A DNA stretch of 64,000 nt from Ferrimonas sediminum (GCF_900100175.1 NZ_FNEM01000008.1:1-64000); one strand, 5' to 3'. Counted from the stretch's first letter, positions 35,574 through 45,525 are shown. Numbers and translations are program-made. The notes: generated from the sequence alone by a model not told the origin.

Positions 35574-35593
35574 TTTCTGTTTTGGAGTCATGG

Positions 35594-36883
35594 ATGATGC
35601 ACGATACCGCTGTTGCTGGCCTGATAACCCGAGAGCACCGCTTTCAATTGCCAGTGGATTATGACCAGCCCCAGGACGAGACCCTGGAGGTGTTTGCGCG
35701 GGAACTGTGTGATCCCGTGCGGGTAAATGACGAACTGCCTTATTTGGTATTTTTCCAGGGCGGCCCCGGCTTTGGCGCGATGCGACCGCTTGCCCGGGGC
35801 GGCTGGATCGATCGGGCGCTGCAGGAGTACCGGGTGCTGCTGCTGGATCAGCGCGGCACCGGTCTGTCTACGCCCATCCATGCCGGGTCCCTGGCGACCA
35901 TGAGCCTGTCTCAGCAGGTGGCCTACCTCAGTCAGCACCGGGCCGACAACATTGTCCGGGATGCAGAAGCGATTCGGTGCCATCTGATTGGCGATGCCCC
36001 CTGGACGATTCTGGGGCAGAGTTTCGGTGGTTTCTGTGTACTGCGTTACCTCTCCTATGCGCCGCAGTCCCTCACCGAGGCCTACATTACCGGTGGCATT
36101 CCGTCGTTACAGCGTAGTGCCGATGAGGTATATCAGGCCACGTTTCAGCGGGTGGCGGATAAAAACCGGGCGTTCTTCCTTCGTTTCCCCAAGGCCCGGG
36201 GGATGGCGGATCGCATAGCCGCTTACCTCGATCAGCACCGGGTCTGCCTGCCCGACGGCGAGCGGTTAACGGTGGAGCGGTTTCAGTTGCTGGGGCTTCA
36301 CCTCGGAGTGGAGGAGGGACCTGAGACGCTGTATTACCTGCTAGAGCAGGCACTGCTGCCTTCGGCGGCTGGCGAGGTCATCAATCCGGTATTCCTGCAC
36401 GGCGTGATGCAGATGTTGGATTACGATACCAACCCGCTGTTTTCGTTGCTGCATGAACCTATCTATAACCAGCAGCAAGCCTCGGACTGGGCCGCGCACC
36501 GGGTTCGGCAGGGGTTACCGCAATTTTGCTATCAACCCGGGCAGCCGCTGTGCTTTACCGGTGAGATGATCTTTCCCTGGATGTTTGAACAGTTTGCCCA
36601 GTTGCGCCCTCTGCAGTCCCTGGCCCATGCCCTGGCCTGTAAGGCCGATTGGCCGTCGTTGTACGATCCCGGTGTGCTGGCGGTGAATCCGGTACCCGTG
36701 GCGGCGGCGGTCTACACCGACGACATGTTTGTGGAATACGCCTACAGTGAAGAGACGCTGGCCCAGGTTGCCAATCTGAAAGCCTGGCGTACGTCGGAGT
36801 ATGAGCACAATGGGATTCGCATGGACGGCTATCGAATCCTGGATCGGTTGATCAAGCTGAACCGGGGACAGCGTTTACGATAG
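35594..36883 (+). CDS. Proline iminopeptidase-type alpha/beta hydrolase (S33)
   Basis: About 429 residues. FFQGGPGFGAMRP is the oxyanion loop, LLLDQRGTGLS the conserved turn, and GQSFGGFCVLRYL carries the nucleophilic Ser; the late GVLAVNPVPVAAAVYTDDMFV region and SEYEHNGIRMDGY hold the acid and His (HNG). This matches the larger prolyl aminopeptidases (about 430 residues). It removes N-terminal proline from peptides. TTTGGAG lies 6 bases before ATG 35594. The 3' end overlaps the convergent GGDEF/EAL gene by 32 bases. Confidence 0.88.
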   Translation: MMHDTAVAGLITREHRFQLPVDYDQPQDETLEVFARELCDPVRVNDELPYLVFFQGGPGFGAMRPLARGGWIDRALQEYRVLLLDQRGTGLSTPIHAGSLATMSLSQQVAYLSQHRADNIVRDAEAIRCHLIGDAPWTILGQSFGGFCVLRYLSYAPQSLTEAYITGGIPSLQRSADEVYQATFQRVADKNRAFFLRFPKARGMADRIAAYLDQHRVCLPDGERLTVERFQLLGLHLGVEEGPETLYYLLEQALLPSAAGEVINPVFLHGVMQMLDYDTNPLFSLLHEPIYNQQQASDWAAHRVRQGLPQFCYQPGQPLCFTGEMIFPWMFEQFAQLRPLQSLAHALACKADWPSLYDPGVLAVNPVPVAAAVYTDDMFVEYAYSEETLAQVANLKAWRTSEYEHNGIRMDGYRILDRLIKLNRGQRLR

Positions 36884-38705
36884 CGCAAGCGTGCTCGACG
36901 GACCGTTTCTGCTGGTAGCGGGTGGCGATGAGCTTTGTCAGTGCTACCGGTGGATTAAAATAGTACCCCTGAAATGAGTGGCAGCCTCGCTGGGCCAGGT
37001 AGTTAAGCTGCTCCTGGGTTTCCACCCCTTCTGCGGTGACCGGAATGCCGTAGATTTCCGCCACTCTCAGGATCACATCCACCAGGGAGCGGGTGTGGGC
37101 CTGGCCACTGATGCTCAGTTCATTGACGAAGCTGCGGTCAATCTTGAGACGATCGATGGGGTAGTGCTGCAGCTGGTTAAAGGCGGTGTAGCCGGTGCCA
37201 AAGTCGTCCAAAATAATGCGAATGCCGTGTTGCCGCAGTTCGGTTAACATCTTTAACCCGCTGGGCTTGTGGCTGACCAGTCCGGTTTCGGTCAGTTCCA
37301 GATCCAGGGTGTTGAGATCGATGTCATGGCGGTTGGCCAGCATGATGATCTGGGCGGGCAGTTTCGGGTTGTTCAGTTCCAGCGAGGAGATGTTGATGGC
37401 CACTCGCAGGTCCCGAATGTCTTCGCGAAACTCCTGCTTCAATGCGCCGATCTCTCGAAAGCAGAACTCGATCACCCACAGGTCGAGTTCGTAGATCATG
37501 CCGTATTTTTCCGCCACCGGTATGAACAGATCCGGCCCGACGCCTTCCAGATCGGGGTGGGTGCATCGAATCAGGGCTTCGGCACTGGTGCACCAGGGTT
37601 TATCTCTCTGGTGGATAGGCATGAACTTGAGCTCGAATGCCCCTTCGTCCATTGCCTTGCGGAGCCCTTGCTGAATGTGGGCTTCACGCTTCATCTCGAT
37701 GGCCATCTCTTCGCTGAAACAGTAGGTATGGCCGGGCAACGCTCGTTTGCCCAGGGTGATCGCGGTGGAGGCCTGCACCAGCTTTTCCGAGGCGGACTCG
37801 TTGCCGCGGCGGGAGTACCCCAGGGTCACCGAGATGGCCAGGGAGTGTTCCTGAATGTGGTAGATGCCGACCACTTGTTGGCGAATCACATCGGCGAGAG
37901 TGTCGTTGCGGACCTTGGGAGCCAGATACAGGCCGATGACAAATTCGTCGCCGGCGCTGCGGGAGATGAGGCTGGGGCCGTCACCAATGTAGCCCTCCTG
38001 TCTGAGTATCGAGGGCAGTCGCTTAAGTCGCCTGGCCATCTCGGTCAGGGCGTGATCGGCGAGGGTGCGCCCGTAGCGTTGGTTGATGCCTTTGAATTGG
38101 TCGATGTTCAGTTGCAGCACACACAGCAGCGGTGCCGAGGGAGGTTGTTTCTGTAACCACTGCTCCATGGCCCGGCGGTTATCCAGCCCGGTCAGGGGGT
38201 CGGTAAGGTGAGAGCGCTGCAGGTTGTGGTAACTCAGGATCTGGCTATGGACGAAAAACCAGATGAAACTGTAGGTGAAGACCACCGAGATACTGAATCT
38301 GATCAGCGATTCGACGTCAACGCTGTGAGTCGCGGCCAAAAAGCAGACGAAGGAGTACAGAACCCCCAAGGCTCCGGCTATCTTGAACGGCATGATGCAG
38401 AACAGGCCGGCGGCCACCGGGAACACAAAGAACAGCCCACGCAGGCCGTGGGCGTAGGTGAACGTGGAGATGGCCACCATCATTAACACTGAGTACCCCA
38501 CCAGTAGGATCCGGGACTCCTTGCCGCGCCGGTAACATTGCCACAACGAGGTGGCGATCAGGGGGGCGGCCATCAGTTCAACAACCCCGATAGCGGGTAG
38601 GCTGCTATTGACCAGATGGTGAATGGCAAAACCGACGGTAGAGATTAGGGTCAGCCAGTGCAGACCAATGATGGCTGGCAGAGGCATGTGGCGGGATGAG
38701 AGCAT
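36852..38705 (-). CDS. Membrane GGDEF-EAL protein, likely c-di-GMP phosphodiesterase
   Basis: 617 residues. About six membrane helices in residues 1-160, a GGDEF domain (about 165-320) and an EAL domain (about 335-590). The GGDEF signature reads SAGDEF, so the first Gly is Ala. The EAL domain looks complete: EALIR, INISSLELN, ELTETG, LDDFGTGYTAFNQL, DRLKIDRSFV, AEGVET. I infer c-di-GMP hydrolysis, with synthesis weakened or lost. It is near the exopolysaccharide locus, which c-di-GMP often controls. Confidence 0.9.
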   Translation of the reverse strand: MLSSRHMPLPAIIGLHWLTLISTVGFAIHHLVNSSLPAIGVVELMAAPLIATSLWQCYRRGKESRILLVGYSVLMMVAISTFTYAHGLRGLFFVFPVAAGLFCIMPFKIAGALGVLYSFVCFLAATHSVDVESLIRFSISVVFTYSFIWFFVHSQILSYHNLQRSHLTDPLTGLDNRRAMEQWLQKQPPSAPLLCVLQLNIDQFKGINQRYGRTLADHALTEMARRLKRLPSILRQEGYIGDGPSLISRSAGDEFVIGLYLAPKVRNDTLADVIRQQVVGIYHIQEHSLAISVTLGYSRRGNESASEKLVQASTAITLGKRALPGHTYCFSEEMAIEMKREAHIQQGLRKAMDEGAFELKFMPIHQRDKPWCTSAEALIRCTHPDLEGVGPDLFIPVAEKYGMIYELDLWVIEFCFREIGALKQEFREDIRDLRVAINISSLELNNPKLPAQIIMLANRHDIDLNTLDLELTETGLVSHKPSGLKMLTELRQHGIRIILDDFGTGYTAFNQLQHYPIDRLKIDRSFVNELSISGQAHTRSLVDVILRVAEIYGIPVTAEGVETQEQLNYLAQRGCHSFQGYYFNPPVALTKLIATRYQQKRSVEHACAIVNAVPGSA

Positions 38706-38801
38706 CGTTTTGATTTCTGGAGCTTATTTTTGTTCAACATGGTAACAGCCCAACAAACAGATGTCAGGCTGGTTAACCTTTGTTTGGAGTAAAAGTTCAG
38801 A

Positions 38802-38827
38802 CAAAAAAAGGCCGCCGGGGCGGCCTT
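38802..38827 (-). terminator. Intrinsic terminator of adhE
   Basis: Stem AAGGCCGCC with GGCGGCCTT (38808-38827), followed on the minus strand by a T-run (38803-38809 region reads as As on plus). It begins 17 bases after the adhE stop. Confidence 0.9.
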
Positions 38828-38843
38828 GTTGCTGTGCTTGGGT

Positions 38844-41450
38844 TTAGCTGTGTTGATCCTGGTAAGGACGACCGTAGTAGCTGTCCAGCAGCAGCTGTTT
38901 GAGTTCCTTAATCAATGGGTAGCGCGGGTTGGCGCCGGTACACTGATCGTCGAAGGCCTCTTCGGCTACCTCATCCAGCTTAGCCAGGAACGCCGCTTCG
39001 TTGACGCCCGCAGCCTGAATGGAAGCGGGGATCTCCAGCACGCGTTTCAGCTCGTCAACCTTGGCGATCAGACGCTCCAGTTTCTCCTCGTCGCTCTTGC
39101 CACCCAGACGCAGGTGATCGGCTATGGCGGCGTAGCGGCACAGCGCCTGAGGACGATCATACTGGCTGAATGCGGTTTGCTTGGTGGGCAGGTCGGTACC
39201 GTTGAAGCGCATCACGTTGGTGATCAGCAGGGCGTTGGCCAGGCCGTGAGGCAGGTGGAACTCGGCGCCGATCTTGTGGGCCATGGAGTGACAGATCCCC
39301 AGGAAGGCGTTGGCAAAGGCGATGCCGGCAATGGTTGCCGCATTGTGAACCTTCTCTTTCGCCTTGGGGGCTTCGGCACCGCCCAGGTAGCTGTCCGGCA
39401 GGTGTTTGAACAACAGATCCAGTGCCTGCAGCGCCTGACCGTCGGAGTACTCGTTGGCCATCACAGACACAAAGGCTTCCAGGGCGTGCGTGACCGCGTC
39501 GATGCCACCAAAGGCGGTCAGCGACTTAGGCATGTTCATCACCAGGTTGGCGTCGACGATGGCCATATTGGGGGTCAGCTCGTAGTCGGCAATGGGGTAC
39601 TTGGTGCCGGTTTTCTCATCGGTCACTACCGCGAACGGGGTCACTTCGGAGCCGGTACCCGAGGTGGTAGGAATGGCAATCAACTCCGCCTTGGTGCCCA
39701 TTTTCGGGAACCGATAGATGCGTTTGCGGATGTCCATAAATCGCAGGGCCAGATCGGCAAAGTCCACCTCGGGGTGCTCGTACATCACCCACATGATCTT
39801 GGCGGCGTCCATGGGCGAACCGCCCCCCAGAGCCAGAATGACGTCCGGTTTAAAGCTCTGCAGCATCTGTGCGCCACGCTTGACCACGTCCAGCGTCGGA
39901 TCCGCTTCCACCTCGTAGAACACCTCGACTTCCAGGCCCTGGGCCTTGAGGATACGAATGGTTTCGTCACAATAGCCGTTATTAAACAGGAACTTGTCGG
40001 TCACGATGCAGGCACGTTTGCGATCGGACAGCTCTTCCAGTGCCACCGACAGGGCGCCGCGGCGGAAATAGATCGATTTAGGCAGTTTGTGCCACAACAT
40101 ATTTTCGGCTCGCTTGGCTACGGTTTTCTTGTTGATCAGGTGCTGAGGACCGACGTTCTCCGAGATGGAGTTGCCGCCCCAGGAGCCACAGCCCAGGGTC
40201 AGTGACGGCGCCAGCTTAAAGTTGTACAGATCGCCAATGCCCCCCTGTGAAGCCGGAGTGTTGATCAGAATGCGGGCGGTTTTCATGCGTTGGCCAAACA
40301 GGCGGATGCGGTCGGTCTGTAGATCCTGGTCGGTATAGAGAGCGGAGGTATGGCCGATGCCTCCCAGGGCCACCAGTGCTTCCGCTTTCTGTACGGCATC
40401 TTCAAAATTTTCGGCCCGGTACATCGCCAGGGTCGGCGACAGCTTCTCATGGGCAAAGGCCTCGTCAACCGTGGTTTTGCTGACTTCGCCAATTAGCACC
40501 TTGGTCCATGAAGGCACCTTGATGCCAGCCATCTCGGCAATTTTGGCCGCAGGCTGCCCTACGATGTCGGCGTTGAGGTTGCCGTTGACCAGCAGTACTT
40601 TACGAACTTTGCCGGTCTCGGTTTTATTCAGCAGGTAGCCGCCGTGGCTGGCGAAGCGCTCGCGCATCTCTTCGTAGATACTGTCGACCACGATGACCGA
40701 TTGCTCCGATGCGCACACCACGCCGTTATCGAAGGTTTTCGATAGCAGGATGGAGCTGACGGCCCGTTTGATGTCGGCGGTTTCGTCCACCACCACCGGG
40801 GTGTTGCCGGCGCCGACGCCGATGGCGGGCTTACCGGAGCTATAGGCGGCTTTGACCATACCGGGACCACCGGTGGCCAGAATGAGGTTGATGTCGTTGT
40901 GGGTCATCAGGTGGTTAGACAGCGCTACCGATGGAGTGTCGATCCAACCGATGATCTCCTTGGGGGCGCCCGCTGCGACGGCAGCATCCAATACCAGCTT
41001 GGCGGCGGCATTGGTGGCGGTTTTAGCCCGAGGGTGGGGCGAAAAGATGATGCCGTTTCGGGTCTTGAGGCTGATCAGCGCCTTAAAAATGGCGGTCGAG
41101 GTCGGGTTGGTGGTGGGGACAATGCCGCAGATGATGCCCACAGGCTCGGCAATGGTGATGGTGCCACCGGTTTCATCCTCTTCGAGAATGCCGCAGGTCA
41201 GTTCATCCTTGTACTTGTTGTAGATGTACTCGGAAGCGAAGTGGTTTTTGATTACTTTGTCTTCCAGCACCCCCATGCCGGTCTCTTCAACCGCCTGACG
41301 GGCCAAAGGGATGCGGGCATTGGCTGCCGCCAGTGCCGCAGCCCGGAATATGGTGTCAACCTGTTCCTGACTAAAGCTGGCAAATTCTTGCTGCGCCTTT
41401 TTTACTCGAGCCACCAGGGCATCGAGTTCGGCAATATGCTTATCAGCCAT
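38844..41450 (-). CDS. adhE: Bifunctional acetaldehyde-CoA / alcohol dehydrogenase
   Basis: 868 residues, standard length. The N-terminal aldehyde dehydrogenase half (1-440) has the catalytic Cys in DNGVVCASEQS. The C-terminal iron alcohol dehydrogenase half has GGGSPMDAAKIMW, TSGTGSEVTPF and the iron-binding HSMAHKIGAEFHLPHG. It reduces acetyl-CoA to ethanol in fermentation and forms spirosomes. GAGGA precedes ATG 41450. The divergent marC-type gene recalls the ychE-adhE arrangement of E. coli. Confidence 0.97.
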   Translation of the reverse strand: MADKHIAELDALVARVKKAQQEFASFSQEQVDTIFRAAALAAANARIPLARQAVEETGMGVLEDKVIKNHFASEYIYNKYKDELTCGILEEDETGGTITIAEPVGIICGIVPTTNPTSTAIFKALISLKTRNGIIFSPHPRAKTATNAAAKLVLDAAVAAGAPKEIIGWIDTPSVALSNHLMTHNDINLILATGGPGMVKAAYSSGKPAIGVGAGNTPVVVDETADIKRAVSSILLSKTFDNGVVCASEQSVIVVDSIYEEMRERFASHGGYLLNKTETGKVRKVLLVNGNLNADIVGQPAAKIAEMAGIKVPSWTKVLIGEVSKTTVDEAFAHEKLSPTLAMYRAENFEDAVQKAEALVALGGIGHTSALYTDQDLQTDRIRLFGQRMKTARILINTPASQGGIGDLYNFKLAPSLTLGCGSWGGNSISENVGPQHLINKKTVAKRAENMLWHKLPKSIYFRRGALSVALEELSDRKRACIVTDKFLFNNGYCDETIRILKAQGLEVEVFYEVEADPTLDVVKRGAQMLQSFKPDVILALGGGSPMDAAKIMWVMYEHPEVDFADLALRFMDIRKRIYRFPKMGTKAELIAIPTTSGTGSEVTPFAVVTDEKTGTKYPIADYELTPNMAIVDANLVMNMPKSLTAFGGIDAVTHALEAFVSVMANEYSDGQALQALDLLFKHLPDSYLGGAEAPKAKEKVHNAATIAGIAFANAFLGICHSMAHKIGAEFHLPHGLANALLITNVMRFNGTDLPTKQTAFSQYDRPQALCRYAAIADHLRLGGKSDEEKLERLIAKVDELKRVLEIPASIQAAGVNEAAFLAKLDEVAEEAFDDQCTGANPRYPLIKELKQLLLDSYYGRPYQDQHS

Positions 41451-41749
41451 CTAAACTATCCTCAAATTTTAAAAACACTTTCCTCTGAATGCGGTTTCAG
41501 TATAGGAGTCAAAGCCGGAGTCAGGAAAAGTGTTCTCTGCATGTGTAATAAAATTACATTTTACGCCGTCACATACTGTTAACTGCCTCACGTTTGAGGT
41601 AAGAGAAACGTAGTTTAATGACAGGTCGGATTAGCAAAACTAATTGAAACATCGATACCAGAGTGGAAAATTTCACTTTTCCGAGAGGGCCAATTTCACT
41701 ACAGTATGCACCTAAATAATTACCCTCCTGTTAGAGGCTTAGGACCAGA
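41451..41749. promoter_or_regulatory. Divergent promoter region between adhE and marC-type gene
   Basis: A 299-bp AT-rich gap that must drive both genes. I saw no clear FNR box (TTGAT-N4-ATCAA) or Cra-like site, and no RNA element. Confidence 0.5.
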
Positions 41750-42379
41750 GTGGATTTCTACTTACTGCTGCAATTTTTTCTGGGGTTGGTGGCCATCATT
41801 AACCCCATTGGCCTGTTGCCCGTATTCGTATCTTTGACCAGTCATCAAAGCGAACAGGAGCGCCTGGCGACCGCTAAGGTGGCCAATCTGTCGGTGGTGA
41901 TCATTCTGCTTATTACCCTGGTGGCCGGGCAGCTGATTCTGAATCTGTTCAGTATCTCTATTCCGGCTTTTAGAATTGCCGGCGGGGTTTTGATCACCTT
42001 TATTGCCATGTCGATGCTGCAGGGTAAGCTGGGTGAGGTCAAACACAACAAAGAGGAAGACCGGGAAGCGGCCGCCAAAGAGTCGGTTGCCGTGGTGCCA
42101 CTGGCATTGCCATTGATGGCTGGGCCCGGTGCCATCAGCTCGGTGATTGTGTTTGCTTCACAACACCGGGATATGCAGTCGATGATAGGCATGGCGGTGT
42201 GCATCCTGGCGTTTGGCGTTCTCAGCTGGCTGGTGTTCAGGACGGCGCCGGTGATATTCCGGGTACTGGGTAAAACCGGCATTAACGTGATTACCCGTAT
42301 TATGGGTCTGTTGATGATGTCCATTGGCATCGAGGTGATCGCGGCGGGAATGAAGACGTTGTTTCCGGCACTGAATTAA
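41750..42379 (+). CDS. MarC-family inner-membrane protein (YchE-like)
   Basis: 209 residues with six membrane helices. FLGLVAIINPIGLLPVFVSL near the start and VPLALPLMAGPGAISSVIVF after the middle loop are hallmark MarC/YchE segments. Function is unknown. GTG start with AGGA 6 bases upstream. Divergent from adhE, as with ychE in enterobacteria. Confidence 0.9.
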   Translation: MDFYLLLQFFLGLVAIINPIGLLPVFVSLTSHQSEQERLATAKVANLSVVIILLITLVAGQLILNLFSISIPAFRIAGGVLITFIAMSMLQGKLGEVKHNKEEDREAAAKESVAVVPLALPLMAGPGAISSVIVFASQHRDMQSMIGMAVCILAFGVLSWLVFRTAPVIFRVLGKTGINVITRIMGLLMMSIGIEVIAAGMKTLFPALN

Positions 42380-42392
42380 CAAAGGGGTGGCC

Positions 42393-43064
42393 ATGATTGT
42401 CATTACAGGCGCCAGCAGCGGACTGGGTGCCGCACTGGCGCAACACTACTCGGCAGCCGGCGACGAGGTGTGTCTGGTGGGACGCGATTCACAGCGATTG
42501 ACGCAGTTGAGCGAGTCCTTGCCCGGCAAGGCGCAGTGGCACAGTGTGGATCTGACCTGCGAGTCGCAGGTGGCCGCCCTGTTTGATTCATTGCCCACGA
42601 CACCGACTACCCTGTTGCATTGTGCCGGCAGCGGCCTGTTTGGTGCCTTTGAGCAGCATAGCGAAGCGCAGATTCGCCAGTTGCTGGACAACAATGTGCT
42701 GACGGCGGCGCTGCTGCTGAAGCAGGTGGTGAGCCGCTACCGTGATACGTCGATGCAGGTGGGGGTGGTGATGTCGACCGCGGCCCTGAAAGCCAAGGCC
42801 AATGAAGTGGCCTACTGCGGTGCCAAGTGGGCAGTTCGTGGCATGGTTGAATCGCTACGGGCCGAGTTGAAAGCCAGCCCGCTGCGACTGGTGGGCATCT
42901 ATCCCGGTGGCATGGATACCGGCTTCTGGCAACACGACGACAGTCGTGACTACCTGGATGCCAGTGTGTTTATGTCTGCCGACGACGCCGCCGCCATGGT
43001 GGTTCAGGGGTTGGCAGCCTGCGACAGGGGCTTTATTTCTGACATTACCATCAGTCGCGGTTAG
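42393..43064 (+). CDS. Short-chain dehydrogenase/reductase
   Basis: 223 residues. TGASSGLG gives the NAD(P) binding loop; LLHCAGSG replaces NNAG; the catalytic serine lies in VVMSTAAL and YxxxK is YCGAKWA. It oxidises or reduces an unidentified substrate. ATG 42393 follows AAAGGGG. 13 bases after the marC-type gene, so probably co-transcribed; it overlaps the convergent small gene by 4 bases. Confidence 0.88.
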   Translation: MIVITGASSGLGAALAQHYSAAGDEVCLVGRDSQRLTQLSESLPGKAQWHSVDLTCESQVAALFDSLPTTPTTLLHCAGSGLFGAFEQHSEAQIRQLLDNNVLTAALLLKQVVSRYRDTSMQVGVVMSTAALKAKANEVAYCGAKWAVRGMVESLRAELKASPLRLVGIYPGGMDTGFWQHDDSRDYLDASVFMSADDAAAMVVQGLAACDRGFISDITISRG

Positions 43065-43282
43065 CCCGACAGCAATGCCTGTCTGGCTAACGGGGCCAGC
43101 AACATGATCAGCAGGATTGCCACGGTTGAGAACTGCAGCCAGTGATCCTGAAGATTTTCCAGTTCACTGATCCGTTGCCGGCCGTCGATGTTTTTATTGT
43201 GCTGGGTCTGGTAGTACCGAAAAGCCCAGTAGCCATTGCCAATCATCAGCACCGCCAAGGCGGTCAATACACGCCACTCCAT
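43061..43282 (-). CDS. Small membrane protein, unknown
   Basis: 73 residues with two hydrophobic segments (LTALAVLMIGNGYWAF and STVAILLIMLLAPLA) and a charged middle. AGGAGG lies 5 bases before the ATG, which makes the gene credible. No family recognised. Confidence 0.65.
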   Translation of the reverse strand: MEWRVLTALAVLMIGNGYWAFRYYQTQHNKNIDGRQRISELENLQDHWLQFSTVAILLIMLLAPLARQALLSG

Positions 43283-43577
43283 TTGCGCCTCCTGCCAGCT
43301 TAAGCCTCAGAGTCAGTTATACCCGATTTCATCAGTAAAGGAAGTAGCTCATCCCCTGATGAGATGTTATCAATTGTGATTGCATGTTACGCATTATGAT
43401 CGATCCCCCTGATTGTTCTAGGGGTATTTGCATGGATTTTGTTCATCAATGATCAAAACAGTGAATCTGATCACGTCTGATCTGAGAGTGATGGTCTATT
43501 TTTCCACCATTGAGAATGACCACCCGATTCCGCTGCTGAGATAAGGAGATCTGGCCGGACCCAGAAGCGAGGTTCAG
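43283..43577. other. Intergenic region with CRP-like half-site
   Basis: 295 bp. TTGTGATTGCATGTTACGCA at 43374-43393 is a partial match to a CRP site. Several TGATCA-type words follow at 43450-43490. Nothing else is recognised. Confidence 0.3.
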
Positions 43578-43961
43578 ATGCGACAGACAGAAATGGCACA
43601 ATTTGGCTTATTTGCCCGCCAGTTGATCAAGCAGGCCGCCGCGGTAGTCATGACACTGCCGAAAGACAATCACCCCCTGAAGCGGCACTCTCAATTGCAG
43701 GCGTGTCTGGATGAATGTGAAAACCGAGCCATGGAATTGGTGATGACGAAAAGCACCAGCCAGCTGAACCAGCTGAGCAGTGCCATCAGCGGCAGCGTGG
43801 AGTTAATCGGTAACTGCTGTGACCATCCTGGCTTGTCCGATGCCGACCAACACGGCTTGGACATGGCCCTGGCCAACATCGCCCTGATTCATACTCGCTG
43901 TAAAAGGCTGATTCAACAAGCGGACAACGTGGTGCCTTTCCCGCGGGCAGTCAACGCCTAG
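43578..43961 (+). CDS. Hypothetical 127-residue helical protein
   Basis: Soluble, helix-rich (FGLFARQLIKQAAAVV, QLNQLSSAISGSVELIG), no signal or motif. GCGAGG lies 6 bases before the ATG and a strong terminator follows. Family unknown. Confidence 0.65.
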   Translation: MRQTEMAQFGLFARQLIKQAAAVVMTLPKDNHPLKRHSQLQACLDECENRAMELVMTKSTSQLNQLSSAISGSVELIGNCCDHPGLSDADQHGLDMALANIALIHTRCKRLIQQADNVVPFPRAVNA

Positions 43962-43981
43962 ACGACAGCCCGACGATAACC

Positions 43982-44010
43982 AAAAAGGCCCGGCATTGCC
44001 GGGCCTTTTT
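43982..44010. terminator. Bidirectional intrinsic terminator
   Basis: An 11-bp stem AAAGGCCCGGC with GCCGGGCCTTT (43984-44008) with T-runs on both strands, between convergent genes. Confidence 0.92.
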
Positions 44011-44031
44011 TCTAGCTCATCGCCGCTGCGG

Positions 44032-45525
44032 CTACAGCCAGGGGCGGTGATCGCCCCGTACCTGATTCAGCCCCTGCTGCATGATGGCTTCCGCTTGCTG
44101 TTGATCCAGACAGGGCAGTAGGTGGCGGCCACTGGCCAGGGACAGCCTCAGGGTCATCAACTGCCTCGACTTCATGGCCGGGGTCTGTACGCTGGCAATG
44201 CTTTGCCATTTTGACCAGGGCAGCAGCGTCAGGCTGTGGCCAAACAGCCCTTGACGAATCCACAATCCGCAGGCGTCGGCGGCAAAGCCCCACTGGCGCC
44301 AGCGAAGCCACCAAGCCACGACGAATACGGGCCAGATTACCAGCAGCAATGCGGCGCTGTGCAGGCCATTGAGTTCGGTGACGGTGGCAACCACAGCGGT
44401 GGACGTCAGCACTGCCAGGCTGCTCCAGCCGATGCGTCGCCACAGCCAGAAGCGGTGGATGGTCGTCCAGCGGGTTGGCAGTCGAAAGCGGGGATCGATG
44501 CGATCCAGGTTAGTCTGAGTCTCAGTCCCGCTGAGGGCCGGCAGGTGCATGGCGTTGCCCTGGTTGGCATCGTGGCCGGATCCCTGCACCTGTTTGAGGG
44601 TCAGCAGCCACAACCCGGCCATCCTGGCCAGGGCTGACTGGCGCAGTTGCAGAGATTGAATGCGGTGGGTTTGCATCAGATCCTGCTGTTTGGTGATCAC
44701 GCCACCGGTGCGCTGCAGGCGGGCGTTGCCGAAACTGAGCCGATAGGGGTGGTACTTGAGCAGGCAGGCAAGTCCGGAGGTCAGCGACAGCAACAGATAG
44801 CACAGCAATAATAACAGCGTCACCACCAGCACCATGGCATGGGGTGTGTCCGGCATCAGGGCCGAGGCTCCGGTGGCCAGGTGCGGGTGCTGTGCCAGCC
44901 ACTGTTCATCAACAAACCAATCTGACTGGCTCAGCAGCGGGCCAAGCACCACCGCCAGCCAGGTCAGGTTATTGAAACAGATGCCGTGAACAAACAGCTG
45001 GGCCGGGGTACGCCTCAGACTGTCGGAAGCCGGCGCCGGGCCACTGGCCGATGGCGGAACCGTCGCGGGTACCAGTTGCTGCTTGAGTTGTTGGGCCTCG
45101 GGCACAGCGATTGCGAACAGGGTGGCTTCGCTGCCACGACTGCCGGCGGTCTCGATGATCAGGTTAACCTTGCCGATGGCCCGCATCGGCAACGGCTGGT
45201 CGATTCGAACATTTTGAATTCGGTCTAAGGGAATCCGCTGCTCGGTTTTAAACAATGCACCGGTGCGCAGCTCAAACTGCTGCTGAGATTGGTCCAGGGC
45301 ATAGTGAAAGCGCCACCACCGCAGCCAGGATAGGAGAGCGGTGTGTGCCAGCAGCAGGGCCAGTGCCGCCAGCCACCACCCCGGGGGAAGGTCATCCATG
45401 GCGCCGGTAAAGGCTACCGGTATCACGTAGATGCCGAATTTCAGCTTGTCGACGAGTCCAGCCGTCGCGAATAGGGCGATGGCCCAGGGGGAGAGGCGCT
45501 GCCAGTACAGGGAATCAGTGTTCAT
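44032..45525 (-). CDS. PH-domain membrane protein, YdbT-like
   Basis: 497 residues with several membrane helices and three bPH_2 (DUF304) modules. The first is seen in LRTGALFKTEQRIPLDRIQNVRIDQP (about 85-110), a second near RTGGVITKQQDLMQTHRIQSLQLRQS (about 265-290), a third in GLFGHSLTLLPWSKWQSIASVQTP (about 425). Such proteins pair with a smaller YdbS partner, here the overlapping upstream gene. Role unknown; in Bacillus the pair is linked to bacteriocin resistance. Confidence 0.85.
   Translation of the reverse strand: MNTDSLYWQRLSPWAIALFATAGLVDKLKFGIYVIPVAFTGAMDDLPPGWWLAALALLLAHTALLSWLRWWRFHYALDQSQQQFELRTGALFKTEQRIPLDRIQNVRIDQPLPMRAIGKVNLIIETAGSRGSEATLFAIAVPEAQQLKQQLVPATVPPSASGPAPASDSLRRTPAQLFVHGICFNNLTWLAVVLGPLLSQSDWFVDEQWLAQHPHLATGASALMPDTPHAMVLVVTLLLLLCYLLLSLTSGLACLLKYHPYRLSFGNARLQRTGGVITKQQDLMQTHRIQSLQLRQSALARMAGLWLLTLKQVQGSGHDANQGNAMHLPALSGTETQTNLDRIDPRFRLPTRWTTIHRFWLWRRIGWSSLAVLTSTAVVATVTELNGLHSAALLLVIWPVFVVAWWLRWRQWGFAADACGLWIRQGLFGHSLTLLPWSKWQSIASVQTPAMKSRQLMTLRLSLASGRHLLPCLDQQQAEAIMQQGLNQVRGDHRPWL

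Noticed and set aside
38826-40205. 459-codon open frame on the plus strand opposite adhE
   Set aside because: Starts within the adhE terminator and lies wholly antisense to the conserved alcohol dehydrogenase half; no motifs.
43374-43393. CRP binding site
   Set aside because: Only one half-site (TTGTGA) matches well; the other half deviates, so it is noted only as weak.
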